DNA of 49,072 nucleotides from Nocardiopsis sp. CC223A (GCF_030766825.1 NZ_JASFDV010000053.1:1-49072); one strand, 5' to 3'. Positions 7,927 through 16,413 are shown, counted from the first letter of the stretch. A program made the numbers and translations. The notes: generated by a model not told the origin, from the letters alone.

Positions 7927-8697
7927 ATGGACACCGATGCGGTAACGGCGACCGGGCTGACCGTCCGGCGCGGCGGACAGGACGTGCTCACCGGACTCGA
8001 CCTGAGCGTCCCCGCGGGCGAGGTGGTCGGCCTGCTCGGGCCCAGCGGCAGCGGCAAGACCACGCTCATGCGCGCGATCACCGGCGTGCAGCGCATCACC
8101 GCGGGCACCGTCACGGTGCTCGGCCACCCGGCCGGAGCGGCCCCGCTGCGCACCCTGATCGGCTACGCGGCGCAGACCCCCTCGGTCTACGCCGACCTCA
8201 CCGTCCGGGAGAACCTCACCTACTTCGCCTCCGTACTGCGGGCGCCCCGCACCGACCCGGACCGGGTCATGGCGGAGGTCGGCCTCACCGACCTGGCCCG
8301 CCGCCCGGCGGGCGAACTGTCCGGCGGCCAGCACGCCCGGGCCAGCCTGGCGGTCGCCCTGCTGGGGAGCCCGCGGCTGCTGGTCCTGGACGAGCCGACG
8401 GTGGGGCTGGACCCGGTGCTGCGCGAGGAACTGTGGTCGCTCTTCCACCGGCTCCGCGACCGCGGCACCACCCTGCTGGTCTCCAGCCACGTGATGGAGG
8501 AGGCCGGGCGCTGCGACCGGCTCGTGCTGCTGCGCGAGGGCCGCCTGGTCACCGAGGAGACACCCGCACGGCTGCGGACGCGCACCGGTGTACAGGACCT
8601 GGAACAGGCCTTCCTGCGCATCGTCCGCGAACCCGACCTCGGGCACGGCCGCCACGAACGCCCGGCGTCCGAGGCCCCCACCGGGGGTGAGGACTGA
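7927..8697 (+). CDS. ABC-2 type exporter, ATP-binding protein (256 aa)
   Basis: A nucleotide-binding subunit that powers export by the permease encoded next. Walker A GPSGSGKTT is near residues 39-47, the Q-loop is YAAQTPSVYADLT, the signature is LSGGQHARAS, Walker B is RLLVLDEPTVGLDP and the switch His is in VSSHVMEEAGRCDR. The layout matches DrrA/YhaQ-like NBDs of drug or small-molecule exporters. The start follows a consensus-like promoter and the stop overlaps the permease start (TGATG), so the two subunits are translationally coupled. The substrate is unknown. Confidence 0.94.
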   Translation: MDTDAVTATGLTVRRGGQDVLTGLDLSVPAGEVVGLLGPSGSGKTTLMRAITGVQRITAGTVTVLGHPAGAAPLRTLIGYAAQTPSVYADLTVRENLTYFASVLRAPRTDPDRVMAEVGLTDLARRPAGELSGGQHARASLAVALLGSPRLLVLDEPTVGLDPVLREELWSLFHRLRDRGTTLLVSSHVMEEAGRCDRLVLLREGRLVTEETPARLRTRTGVQDLEQAFLRIVREPDLGHGRHERPASEAPTGGED

Positions 8698-9428
8698 TGC
8701 ACCCCGCCCTCACCGGCGCCACCGCACTGCGCATCCTGCGCCAGCTCCGCCACGACCCGCGCACGGTCGCCCTGCTCCTCGTCGTCCCGTCACTGCTGCT
8801 GGTGCTGCTGCGCTTCGTCTTCGACGACGAGGTGTTCTTCGCCCGGCTGGCCCCGCAACTGGTGGCGATCTTCCCGTTCGTCGTGCTGTTCCTCATCACC
8901 TCGATCGCGACCCTGCGCGAACGCCGCAGCGGCACCCTGGAACGGCTCATGACCCTGCCGGTGGGCCGGTTCGACCTGCTCCTCGGGTACGCACTGGCGT
9001 TCGGCCTGGTCGCCGTCGTCCAGGTGGCCGTGGTGATCGCGGTGGCGCTGGGACTGGGCATGGAGACCGAGGGGTCGCTGTGGACCCTCGGCGTGATCGC
9101 CCTGGTCGACGCTCTGCTGGGGATCGCCCTGGGGCTGTTCGCCAGCGCGTTCGCCCGCAGCGAGTTCCAGGTGGTGCAGTTCATGCCGGCGTTCGTCATG
9201 CCGCAGGTCCTGCTGTGCGGGCTGTTCGCCCCGCGCGAGGACATGGCCGACGCCCTGTACTGGATCTCCGTGGTGATGCCCCTGTCCTACGCGGTGGACG
9301 CCATCACCGAGGCCGTGGAACGGACCGAGGTCACCGGCGACCTGCTCGTGGACACCGGGATCGTGCTGGGGTCCGCCGTGCTGGCACTGCTCCTGGGCGC
9401 GGCCACCCTGCGCCGCCGGACACCCTAG
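8697..9428 (+). CDS. ABC-2 type exporter, permease protein (243 aa)
   Basis: Membrane subunit of the exporter, with about six hydrophobic segments (for example VALLLVVPSLLLVLLRFVF, LVAIFPFVVLFLITSIATL, FGLVAVVQVAVVIAVALGL). The cytoplasmic loop RERRSGTLERLMTLPVGR is the conserved coupling region of ABC-2 permeases, and the EFQVVQFMPAFVMPQVLLCGLF segment is typical of the DrrB/YadH group. It overlaps the ATPase gene by 1 nt and presumably forms a two-plus-two complex with it. The transported compound cannot be inferred. Confidence 0.93.
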   Translation: MHPALTGATALRILRQLRHDPRTVALLLVVPSLLLVLLRFVFDDEVFFARLAPQLVAIFPFVVLFLITSIATLRERRSGTLERLMTLPVGRFDLLLGYALAFGLVAVVQVAVVIAVALGLGMETEGSLWTLGVIALVDALLGIALGLFASAFARSEFQVVQFMPAFVMPQVLLCGLFAPREDMADALYWISVVMPLSYAVDAITEAVERTEVTGDLLVDTGIVLGSAVLALLLGAATLRRRTP

Positions 9429-9438
9429 GGCCCGGGAC

Positions 9439-9444
9439 TACACT
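9439..9444 (+). promoter_or_regulatory. -10 element of the L7/L12-like gene
   Basis: TACACT lies 39 nt upstream of the ATG at 9484, leaving a short leader that contains GGAAAGGG as ribosome-binding site. The -35 is weak. Confidence 0.4.
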
Positions 9445-9483
9445 GCGACGGAACGGAACGCTCCCGGAAAGGGCCGCACGACC

Positions 9484-9831
9484 ATGGGTTTCTTCGACGG
9501 ACTCCGCAAGCCCCCGGCGCCGGCCCGACCGCTGGACCAGGTCACCGTCGACGAGGCCCTCGCCCTCGTCCGCGCCCGGCGCAAGATCGAGGCCATCAAG
9601 CTCGTGCGCGAGCGCACCGGCATGGGCCTGGCCGAGGCCAAGGACGCGGTCGACGCACTCGAAGAGGGCCGGTCCGTCCCCGTCGAACCGGCCCCGGGCC
9701 ACAGCCTCGCCGACCGGGTCCGCGAACTCCTCGGGCGGGACCGGGTCGCCGAGGCCATCGTCCTGGTCTCCCGCGAGACCGGCATGACCGAAACCGAGTC
9801 CGCACGCTTCATCGACAGCCTCGACCGCTGA
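9484..9831 (+). CDS. Protein with two L7/L12 C-terminal-domain-like repeats (115 aa)
   Basis: Residues about 22-60 (EALALVRARRKIEAIKLVRERTGMGLAEAKDAVDAL) closely follow ribosomal L7/L12's C-terminal domain, including the K-I-x-x-I-K-x-x-R and G-L-x-E-A-K-x-x-V pattern that contacts translation factors. Residues about 77-112 (RVRELLGRDRVAEAIVLVSRETGMTETESARFIDSL) repeat the pattern more loosely. The L10-binding N-terminal dimerisation domain and hinge are absent, so this is not the ribosomal stalk protein. Such free-standing domains are found in actinobacteria with no settled function; binding to translation GTPases is only a guess. It follows the exporter operon but has its own promoter. Confidence 0.85.
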   Translation: MGFFDGLRKPPAPARPLDQVTVDEALALVRARRKIEAIKLVRERTGMGLAEAKDAVDALEEGRSVPVEPAPGHSLADRVRELLGRDRVAEAIVLVSRETGMTETESARFIDSLDR

Positions 9832-9838
9832 CCCCGGG

Positions 9839-10318
9839 TCACCGGCGGCGCAGGTGTGCGCCGCTCGACGGCAGGAACATCGCGACCATCGCCCCCAGCA
9901 CCGCGGCGATGTGCACCCCCCGCACCGTGTAATAGGCCAGGTCGGCCCCGCCCGCCGCGGCCAGCGCCGCCCCGACATCACCGTCCGCGGCGAACCAGCC
10001 GACCAGCGGCACCACCAGGGTGGCCAGACCGATGCAGCCGAGCAGGGCGGCGAGTGCGATCCGGGCCCATCCACGGCCCTGGTACAGCCGGAGCACCAGC
10101 AGTGTCGCACCCCCGTAGACCACCGTGCGCAGTGCGATGTTCGCGACCAACCCGGGCCCGAACCCCTCCCCGGCGATGACCCCCGCCGCCCCGATGACCG
10201 ATTCCACCACCCCGGCGCCGATCGCGACCAGCCACAGGAGGCAGGCCGTCCGCAGCGTCGGAGGAGGCGCTTCCCGCCCTGAGGCCCGGTCATCCGTCCG
10301 CGTCGTCGTCTCCACCAT
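9839..10318 (-). CDS. Hypothetical integral membrane protein (159 aa)
   Basis: Four hydrophobic segments are visible: about residues 23-45 (ACLLWLVAIGAGVVESVIGAAG), 55-75 (LVANIALRTVVYGGATLLVLR), 82-105 (ALAALLGCIGLATLVVPLVG) and 128-150 (GVHIAAVLGAMVAMFLP). The size and topology match small actinobacterial four-helix membrane proteins of unknown function. ATG 10318 is chosen because GGGGAG lies just upstream and the preceding sequence is Arg-rich non-coding; a GTG immediately after it is an alternative. It converges on the L7/L12-like gene with only 7 nt between stops. Confidence 0.75.
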   Translation of the reverse strand: MVETTTRTDDRASGREAPPPTLRTACLLWLVAIGAGVVESVIGAAGVIAGEGFGPGLVANIALRTVVYGGATLLVLRLYQGRGWARIALAALLGCIGLATLVVPLVGWFAADGDVGAALAAAGGADLAYYTVRGVHIAAVLGAMVAMFLPSSGAHLRRR

Positions 10319-10496
10319 GGCTCCCCGAATCGCTCCGTCGTCGATGGAACGAGTCTGGGCCACCGCGCGGCCCGGGTCAGGGGTGACCGGACGCCGGTCC
10401 CGCAGTGGTGCCCGTACCCCGCCCATGGGGGTACTCGCCACCGCCCTTCGCACGGTGGCGACGACGATGGTCCCGGCCCCCTCCCCCCGCGACCGC

Positions 10497-10502
10497 TATC
10501 GT
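10497..10502 (+). promoter_or_regulatory. -10 element of the M20 amidohydrolase gene
   Basis: TATCGT lies 39 nt before the ATG at 10542, leaving room for the GAGGAAGG ribosome-binding site. No clear -35. Confidence 0.35.
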
Positions 10503-10541
10503 GCACGGGACCCCGCTCCGACCGCCGAGGAAGGCCGCTCA

Positions 10542-11756
10542 ATGACCGTCGAGACCACCTCCGCCGTCACCGACCCCGAGCGCATGCACCGGATCTACCG
10601 GCACCTGCACACCCACCCCGAACTGTCCATGCAGGAGCACGCCACCGCCGACTTCATCGCCGCCGAACTCGACGACCTCGGCATCGAGAACTTCCGCTGC
10701 GGCGGCACCGGCGTAGTGGGCGTCATCCGAAACGGACCCGGCCCCGTCGTCGCGTTCCGCGCCGACACCGACGGGCTGCCCATCGCCGAGGACACCGGAC
10801 TGGACTACGCCAGCACCGCCACCGGCACCCTGGAGGACGGCACCGAGGTGCCCGTCATGCACGGCTGCGGGCACGACACCCACGTCACGTCCCTGCTCAC
10901 CGCCGCCCGCGAACTGCTCGGCCGCACCGGCGACTGGTCCGGGACCCTGGTCCTCGTGTTCCAACCGGGTGAGGAGACCGCCGCGGGCGCCCGCGCCATG
11001 GTCGACGACGGCCTGTGGGACCGCGCCCCGCGCCCCGAAGTGGTCCTGGGCCAGCACGTGATGCCCGCCCGCGCCGGAAGCGTGACCCTCTCCCACGGCA
11101 CCGCCATGGCCATGGCCGACGCGCTGCGCGTGACCCTCTACGGCCGCCAGTCCCACGGTTCGCAACCGCAGTCCGCCATCGACCCGATCGTGCTCGGCGC
11201 ACACGTGATCGCCCGGCTCCAGACCATCGTCTCCCGCGAGCTGGACCCGCGCTCCCCGGCGGTCATCACCTGCGGCACCTTCCACGCGGGCCTGAAGGAG
11301 AACATCATCCCCGACCGCGCGGTGTTCACCCTCAACATCCGCACCTTCGAGCAGGACGTGCGCGAGCAGGTGCTCGCCGCGGTCCGCCGCGTCATCGCCG
11401 CCGAGGCCGCCGCCTCCAACGCCCCCGAACCGCTGGTCGAGGAGATCTACACCTTCCCGCGCTGCTACAACGACCCCGACGCCGCCGCCCGCGTCGAGTC
11501 GGCGCTGCGCGCCGAACTCGGCGCGGACAACGTGTCCGTCGGCGAGCCGGTCATGGGCAGCGAGGACTTCGGCCACCTAGCCGACTCCATCGGCGTGCCC
11601 GCGGTCTACTGGATGTTCGGCGGCTTCGCCCCCGACACGGGCGAACCCCCGGTCAACCACTCCCCGTTCTTCGCCCCGCTCATCGAACCCACCCTCACCA
11701 CGGGCACCCGCGCGGCCGTCGCCGCCATCCTCACCTACCTCACCCCCAACCCCTGA
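10542..11756 (+). CDS. M20 family metallo-amidohydrolase (404 aa)
   Basis: A zinc/manganese peptidase of the N-acyl-amino-acid (hippurate) amidohydrolase type, which removes acyl groups from amino acids in the cytoplasm. Visible family motifs are RHLHTHPELSMQE near the N-terminus, FRADTDGLP, HGCGHDTH (metal ligand Cys and His), FQPGEETAAGA (catalytic Glu pair), GQHVMPARAGSV, the dimerisation-domain pattern GRQSHGS and GTFHAGLKENIIPD, and NHSPFFAP with the last metal His. The length is typical. ATG 10542 has GAGGAAGG upstream. The acyl-amino-acid substrate is not predictable. Confidence 0.94.
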   Translation: MTVETTSAVTDPERMHRIYRHLHTHPELSMQEHATADFIAAELDDLGIENFRCGGTGVVGVIRNGPGPVVAFRADTDGLPIAEDTGLDYASTATGTLEDGTEVPVMHGCGHDTHVTSLLTAARELLGRTGDWSGTLVLVFQPGEETAAGARAMVDDGLWDRAPRPEVVLGQHVMPARAGSVTLSHGTAMAMADALRVTLYGRQSHGSQPQSAIDPIVLGAHVIARLQTIVSRELDPRSPAVITCGTFHAGLKENIIPDRAVFTLNIRTFEQDVREQVLAAVRRVIAAEAAASNAPEPLVEEIYTFPRCYNDPDAAARVESALRAELGADNVSVGEPVMGSEDFGHLADSIGVPAVYWMFGGFAPDTGEPPVNHSPFFAPLIEPTLTTGTRAAVAAILTYLTPNP

Positions 11757-11850
11757 CCCGGAAAACCGGCCGGCCCCGGCCCTGCACGCCGGTGTTACCG
11801 TGAATCGAGCGTGCTCCACCCCTCCGCCCAGAACACGGAAGGGAACCGTC

Positions 11851-12057
11851 ATGGCAGACCCGACCGGCACCGCCGGTGATCGACCCACCCCCACAGAACC
11901 GGGCCACGAGGGCATCGAGGTGGTCGTGAACGGCCTGACACCGGCGTGGGACGGCCGCGACTTGGCGGCGGAGGCCGTCAGCGACGATGAGCGGCTCGGC
12001 ACCTTCCAGCGCAACCAGCTGTTCGAGGCGATGGGGGACACCCCCGAGATCGCCTGA
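11851..12057 (+). CDS. Small hypothetical acidic protein (68 aa)
   Basis: ATG 11851 is preceded by GGAAGGGA at good spacing and by a possible -10 (TACCGT in 11790-11810). The sequence has a disordered N-terminus (MADPTGTAGDRPTPTEPG) and a conserved-looking C-terminal part (VVVNGLTPAWDGRDLAAEAVSDDERLG then FQRNQLFEAM). No family is recognised. It lies alone between the amidohydrolase and the tRNA-Pro terminator. Confidence 0.65.
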   Translation: MADPTGTAGDRPTPTEPGHEGIEVVVNGLTPAWDGRDLAAEAVSDDERLGTFQRNQLFEAMGDTPEIA

Positions 12058-12205
12058 GACCCCGGAGCCCCTACCGGGCCTCGGGGATCACGGGGCGGCG
12101 CCGGGACGATCGGCGGATCACTTCGGGCCCGCCCCCCGCTTCCAGCGCTGGCCCTCCACCTCCCGGACGAGGTCGAGCGGTGGGTCGAGACAGTCCGCAA
12201 ACGCC

Positions 12206-12235
12206 GAGAGGCCGGTCCCGAAGGACCGGCCTCTC
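12206..12235 (-). terminator. Intrinsic terminator of tRNA-Pro with a UUCG tetraloop
   Basis: GAGAG plus GCCGGTCC (12206-12218) pairs perfectly with GGACCGGC plus CTCTC (12223-12235). Read on the minus strand the loop is C(UUCG)G, an exceptionally stable tetraloop. It starts 7 nt after the tRNA 3' end. Confidence 0.8.
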
Positions 12236-12241
12236 GCTCTG

Positions 12242-12315
12242 TCGGGGTGGCGGGATTTGAACCCACGACCTCTTCGTCCCGAACGAAGCGCGCTGCCAAG
12301 CTGCGCTACACCCCG
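12242..12315 (-). tRNA. tRNA-Pro, anticodon CGG
   Basis: The minus strand folds as a full cloverleaf of 74 nt: acceptor CGGGGTG/CACCCCG with A73, D stem GCGC/GCGC, anticodon stem CTTCG/CGAAG enclosing TTCGGGA (anticodon CGG, reading CCG), T stem GTGGG/CCCGC with loop TTCAAAT. The CCA end is not encoded. CCG is a heavily used codon in this GC-rich window. Confidence 0.97.
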
Positions 12316-12329
12316 AAGCAACGAGGCCA

Positions 12330-12368
12330 AGTCTAGCGGACGTCGGGAGTGCTCGGGTAATCGATTAC
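12330..12368 (-). promoter_or_regulatory. tRNA-Pro promoter with an overlapping 12-bp palindrome
   Basis: TAGACT (minus, 12335-12330) lies 14 nt before the tRNA 5' end and fits a -10. About 21 nt further upstream, where a -35 would sit, is the exact palindrome GTAATCGATTAC (12357-12368), which is AT-rich for this genome and could be a protein-binding site. Confidence 0.45.
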
Positions 12369-12389
12369 GGGACTGTGGTCCAGGCCTCC

Positions 12390-13319
12390 TCAGGCCGCTC
12401 CCGGGCCCGCCACGAGGTCCAGCAGTGACGCCTCCGGGCGACAGCAGAACCGCACCGGCGCGTACGGCGAGGTGCCCAGTCCGCCGGAGACGTGCAGCCA
12501 GGCCCCCGCGTACTCGTGCAGCCCCCACGCCCGCCGCCGGTCGATGCCGCAGTTGGTGACCAGCGTCCCGTAGAACGGCAGGCACAGCTGGCCGCCGTGG
12601 GTGTGCCCGGCGAGCATCAGCTGGTAGCCGTCGGCCGCGAACCGGTCCAGGTTGGCGGGCTCGGGCGAGTGCAGCACGCCCAGCCGCAGGTCCGCCGACG
12701 GGTCGGCCGGGCCGGCGATCTCGTCGTAGCGATCCAGCTTGATGTGCGAGTCGTGCACGCCGCCCAGCGCCACCTCCAGGCCGCCCGCCTTGAGGGACCC
12801 CTTGCGGTTGTTCAGGTCCAGCCAGCCCGAGGCGGACATCGCCGCGCCCAGTTCGCGCCAGGGCAGGTCCGGCACCCGGCGCTTGTTGTAGTCGGTCTTG
12901 CTGGTCCGCCACAGGTAGCGGGCCGGGTTCTTCAACTGGGGGGAGAACAGGTCGTTGGACCCGTACACGAACGCGCCCGGACGGTCCAGCAGCGGCCCCA
13001 GGGCGTCGATGAACGGCTCCACCGCCTCCGGGTGCGCCAGCGAGTCCCCGGTGTTGACCACCAGGTCGGGCTCGTGCCGCTCCAGGCCGCGGATCCAGTC
13101 GATGAGCATCCGCCGGCCCGGCGTCAGGTGCGCGTCGGACAGGTGCAGGATGCGCAGGCGCGGGCTGCCCGGGGGCAGCAGGGGCAGCTCGTACCGGTGC
13201 AGCCGGAACCAGTTGCGCTCGATGACCGAGGCGTAGGCCAGCCCGGCGACCCCGACGGCCCCCGTGACCGCGACCGCCCGCCCGGTGTTGCGCAGGAGTC
13301 GTCCCTTGTCGATGCCCAT
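12390..13319 (-). CDS. Membrane-anchored metallophosphoesterase (309 aa)
   Basis: Calcineurin-type phosphoesterase. Visible metal-site motifs are LHLSDAHLTPG (DxH), LVVNTGDSLAH (GD), FVYGSND (GN(H/D)-like), GGVHDSH and LAGHTHGGQLCLPF (GHTHGG). One hydrophobic helix near residues 12-32 (AVAVTGAVGVAGLAYASVIE) anchors it, with the catalytic domain probably outside. It is the counterpart of the phosphoesterase beside the PBP gene in actinobacteria (Rv3683-like), where a role in envelope lipid or phosphodiester metabolism is suspected but unproven. ATG 13319 has AAGAAGG at good spacing. Confidence 0.92.
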   Translation of the reverse strand: MGIDKGRLLRNTGRAVAVTGAVGVAGLAYASVIERNWFRLHRYELPLLPPGSPRLRILHLSDAHLTPGRRMLIDWIRGLERHEPDLVVNTGDSLAHPEAVEPFIDALGPLLDRPGAFVYGSNDLFSPQLKNPARYLWRTSKTDYNKRRVPDLPWRELGAAMSASGWLDLNNRKGSLKAGGLEVALGGVHDSHIKLDRYDEIAGPADPSADLRLGVLHSPEPANLDRFAADGYQLMLAGHTHGGQLCLPFYGTLVTNCGIDRRRAWGLHEYAGAWLHVSGGLGTSPYAPVRFCCRPEASLLDLVAGPGAA

Positions 13320-13443
13320 GCGGCCTTCTTCTTCCTCGTCGGGCTCGGATGAGGGGTGCGGCCGTCTCGTCCGGGACGGAGAGGTCGCAGAACGACGTTC
13401 CGGCACCCCCGACGATGGTCTCACGCCGTCCGCGCACAAAACG

Positions 13444-13474
13444 TTGGTCGGCCGATGGGGTACCGCCGTAGGAT
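13444..13474 (+). promoter_or_regulatory. Promoter of the YqeY gene (leaderless)
   Basis: TTGGTC (13444-13449), 19-nt spacer, TAGGAT (13469-13474), then 6 nt to the ATG at 13481. Confidence 0.5.
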
Positions 13475-13480
13475 CGGCCC

Positions 13481-13936
13481 ATGTCCGAACTCAAAGACCG
13501 CCTCAAGAACGACCTGACCACGGCCATCAAGGCGCGTGACAAGGTGCGCACCGGCACCCTCCGCATGGTCCTGGCCGCGATCTCCACCGAGGAGGCCGCC
13601 GGTTCCGCCCAGCGCGCCCTCGGCGACGACGAGGTCGTCAAGCTGCTGACCCGCGAGGCCAAGAAGCGCCGCGAGGCCGCCGAGGCGTTCGACAAGGGCG
13701 GCCGCCCCGAGCAGGCCGAGGCCGAGCGGGCGGAGAGCGAGATCATCTCGGACTACCTTCCCGAGCAGCTCACCGACGAGGAGCTGTCCGCCCTGGTCGC
13801 CGCCGCCGTCGAGGAGACCGGCGCGCAGACCCCCAGGGACATGGGCAAGGTCATGAAGGTCGTCAACCCCAAGATCGCCGGGCGGGCCGAGGGCTCGCGG
13901 GTGGCGGCCGAGGTCAAGCGGCGGCTGGCCGGCTGA
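13481..13936 (+). CDS. GatB/YqeY domain protein (151 aa)
   Basis: A stand-alone protein matching the C-terminal tail domain of the GatB amidotransferase subunit, thought to bind tRNA. The pattern is typical: MSELKDRLKNDLTTAIKARDKVRTGTLRMVLAAI, EAKKRREAAEAFDKGGRPE, SDYLPEQLTDEEL and GKVMKVVNPKIAGRAEGSRVAAEVK. Length is normal for the family. The precise role is unsettled; in relatives the gene keeps this position between the phosphoesterase and the PBP. Confidence 0.95.
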   Translation: MSELKDRLKNDLTTAIKARDKVRTGTLRMVLAAISTEEAAGSAQRALGDDEVVKLLTREAKKRREAAEAFDKGGRPEQAEAERAESEIISDYLPEQLTDEELSALVAAAVEETGAQTPRDMGKVMKVVNPKIAGRAEGSRVAAEVKRRLAG

Positions 13937-13961
13937 CCCCCGGGAGGGGACCCCGGAACGC

Positions 13962-13997
13962 CCGAGGGGGCCGCGGCGTGTGCCGCGGCCCCCTCGG
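13962..13997. terminator. Bidirectional terminator between YqeY and PBP genes
   Basis: A perfect 16-bp stem (CCGAGGGGG CCGCGGC at 13962-13977, complement at 13982-13997) with loop GTGT lies between two convergent genes and can end both transcripts. Confidence 0.8.
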
Positions 13998-14019
13998 TGC
14001 CTCTTCGCAGGGCGTCCCG

Positions 14020-16413
14020 CTAGTCGCGGGTGGTGGTCGGCGTGTGCGCCGGCCGGACCCGGAACCACCCGTCGTCGTCCTCGTCCGCGCCCGCGGTCCC
14101 GCCGCCCCGGCTCAGGAACACGTTGACCGTGGCACCCTCCGGCAGGCGTGTGCCCGGGTCGGGGTTGACCGCGGCCACCGCGCCCTCCGGCTCCGGCGAG
14201 TTCAGGCGGGTGCCGGACACGTTCGCCGTGTACCCGGCCTCCTCCAGGGCCGTCACCGCGTCCGCCTCGGTCAGCCCGACCACGTCGGGCACACCGCCGT
14301 CGTCGGACGCCGGGCTGGGGTCGTCGTCGGGTTCCGAGGGCGGCCTCGGAACGGAGGTGGAGCCGAACCTGCCCGGTGCCGAGGGCAGCTGCTCGACCTC
14401 CAGGCCCTCGTGGGCCGCCCGGAAGCTCTCCTGCCAGATCCGCCCCGAGATCGTCGCCCCGTACACCACCGAGAAGTAGCGGTCGCCGATGGTGACGTTG
14501 CGCAGCGGGTACTGCTGCGGGCCGCGCGGGTCGGCGACGAACACCGCGGACGCCATCTGCGGCGTGAACCCGGCGAACCAGGCCGCCGCGGAGCCGTCCG
14601 TGGTCCCGGTCTTGCCGCCCGCCGGACGCCCGATGCCCAGGGCGCTGGCGGTACCGCCGTTGAACGTCTGCGACAGCAGGTAGGCGACGCCGTCGGCGAC
14701 GTCCTCCTCCAGGACCCGCTCGCACTCCGGCTCGATCTCGATCGTGGAGTCGGCCTGCTTGTCCTCGATCTTGGTGATGGCCTGCGGCTCGCAGTACACA
14801 CCGCCCGAGGCGAAGGTCGCGTAGGCGTTGGCGACCCGCAGCGGGGACACCTCCTCGCTGCCCAGCGTGAAGCTGCTGTTGGCCAGCGAGTTCTCGTTCT
14901 CGGTGAACAGGGTGCCGTCGGCCCGCTTCAGGCCCAGCTTCTCGGCCATCTTCATGACGTCGCAGATGCCGACCTTGGCCTGGAGCTGCGCGAAGTAGGT
15001 GTTGGACGACGCCTTGGTGCCCGACACCATGTTGTGCGTGGTGCCCGAGGCCGTGTCACCGGCGTTGCTGGGCTCCCACGTCGCCAGGTACCCGCCGTTG
15101 CAGTTGCGCTGCCCGGACACGGACACACTGGTCGGCGAGTTGAACGCCGTGCTGAACGGCAGCCCCTCCTCCAGTGCCGCCGCCAGGGTGATGGCCTTGA
15201 ACGTCGACCCGGCCTGGAAGCCGGTGCTGCCGCCCCGGTCGGAGTCGGTGGCGAAGTTGATGGAGGTCTCGCCGAGCTTGCTCTCGTCGGGGCCGTAGTT
15301 GCGGCCCTGCGCCATACCGAGGATCCGACCGCTTCCCGGCTCGATGATCACCTGGGCGGACACCTTGCGGGACTCGTTCTCGCGCGGCACCCACTCGTCG
15401 ACGGCGGTCTGCGAGGCCTCCTGGACCTGCGGCCGCAGCGTGGTGTGGATCTCCAGGCCCGCGGTGCGCAGCCAGCGCGCCCGCTCGGTCTCGTTGGGGC
15501 CGAACCGCTCGTCCTTCTCGATCTCCTGGACCACGTAGTCGCAGAAGAACGGCTGGCCGCTGGGGACGCACCCGTTGGGCGGGGTGTCCAGGTCCACCTC
15601 CAGCGGCTCCTCCTTGGCCTCCTCGGCCTCGGCCTCGGTGATGGCCCCGGAGGCGACCATGCGGTCGAGGACGACGTTGCGGCGCTCGACGGTCTGCTCG
15701 GGGAAGAACCGGGGGTTGTAGAGGTAGGGGTAGCGGACCAGGCCGGCGATGGTCGCCGCCTGGTGCAGCTCCAGCTCGCTGGCGGGGATGTCGAAGTAGT
15801 GCTGGGCCGCCGACTCGACGCCGTAGGCGCCGTCGCTGAAGTAGGCGATGTTGAGGTAGCCCTCAAGGATCTCGTCCTTGGTCATCCGCTTCTCCAGTGC
15901 CACGGCGTACCGCAGCTCCCGGATCTTGCGGGCGATCGTCTCCTCGCGGGCGGCGTCCAGCTCCTCCTGGGAGGTGGCGGCCTCGATCTGGACGTTCTTG
16001 ACGTACTGCTGGGTGATCGAGGAGGCGCCCTGGGTGTTGCCGCCCAGGGTGCGCACGGCGGCGCGCAGCGTGCCCGCGACGTCCAGGCCGCCGTGCTCGT
16101 AGAAGCGGGCGTCCTCGATGGCGAGGATGGCGTCGATCATGACCGGGGAGATGTCCTCAAGGGGGACGAGTTCGCGGTTCTGATCGAAGATCTCGGCGAT
16201 GACGCCGCCGTCGGCGTCATAGATGGTGGAGCGCTGCGGAGGAGGCGGCGTCTCCAGGTTGCTCGGCATGTCGAGGAACCCGGCCGCGATGTTGCGGGCC
16301 GTGATGCCCATACCGCCGACGGCGGGCAGTGTCAGCGCGGCCACCAGAAGGCCCGCGATCGCACTGACGACGACAAGTTGGCTGATTCTCTGAAGCAATG
16401 TCCCCTGACCCAC
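14020..16413 (-). CDS. Class A penicillin-binding protein with PASTA domain (PonA2-like, 797 aa)
   Basis: A bifunctional peptidoglycan synthase at the membrane. Order: one N-terminal transmembrane helix (LVVVSAIAGLLVAALTLPAV), a GT51 glycosyltransferase (EDARFYEHGGLD with catalytic Glu near residue 98; GASSITQQYVKN), a transpeptidase with SxxK = STFK near 403, SxN = SSN near 468 and KTGTT near 600, then one PASTA domain (about 706-770, VPDVVGLTEADAVTALEEAGY) and an acidic tail. The pair of PBP and divergent wblA is the same as ponA2/whiB4. The GTG start is supported by a TAGTCT -10 ending 6 nt upstream. Confidence 0.96.
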   Translation of the reverse strand: MGQGTLLQRISQLVVVSAIAGLLVAALTLPAVGGMGITARNIAAGFLDMPSNLETPPPPQRSTIYDADGGVIAEIFDQNRELVPLEDISPVMIDAILAIEDARFYEHGGLDVAGTLRAAVRTLGGNTQGASSITQQYVKNVQIEAATSQEELDAAREETIARKIRELRYAVALEKRMTKDEILEGYLNIAYFSDGAYGVESAAQHYFDIPASELELHQAATIAGLVRYPYLYNPRFFPEQTVERRNVVLDRMVASGAITEAEAEEAKEEPLEVDLDTPPNGCVPSGQPFFCDYVVQEIEKDERFGPNETERARWLRTAGLEIHTTLRPQVQEASQTAVDEWVPRENESRKVSAQVIIEPGSGRILGMAQGRNYGPDESKLGETSINFATDSDRGGSTGFQAGSTFKAITLAAALEEGLPFSTAFNSPTSVSVSGQRNCNGGYLATWEPSNAGDTASGTTHNMVSGTKASSNTYFAQLQAKVGICDVMKMAEKLGLKRADGTLFTENENSLANSSFTLGSEEVSPLRVANAYATFASGGVYCEPQAITKIEDKQADSTIEIEPECERVLEEDVADGVAYLLSQTFNGGTASALGIGRPAGGKTGTTDGSAAAWFAGFTPQMASAVFVADPRGPQQYPLRNVTIGDRYFSVVYGATISGRIWQESFRAAHEGLEVEQLPSAPGRFGSTSVPRPPSEPDDDPSPASDDGGVPDVVGLTEADAVTALEEAGYTANVSGTRLNSPEPEGAVAAVNPDPGTRLPEGATVNVFLSRGGGTAGADEDDDGWFRVRPAHTPTTTRD

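Noticed and set aside
12118..13746. 542-codon minus-strand frame spanning tRNA-Pro and the phosphoesterase
   Set aside because: It is in a different frame from the phosphoesterase, reads through the tRNA and terminator, and has no domain signature.
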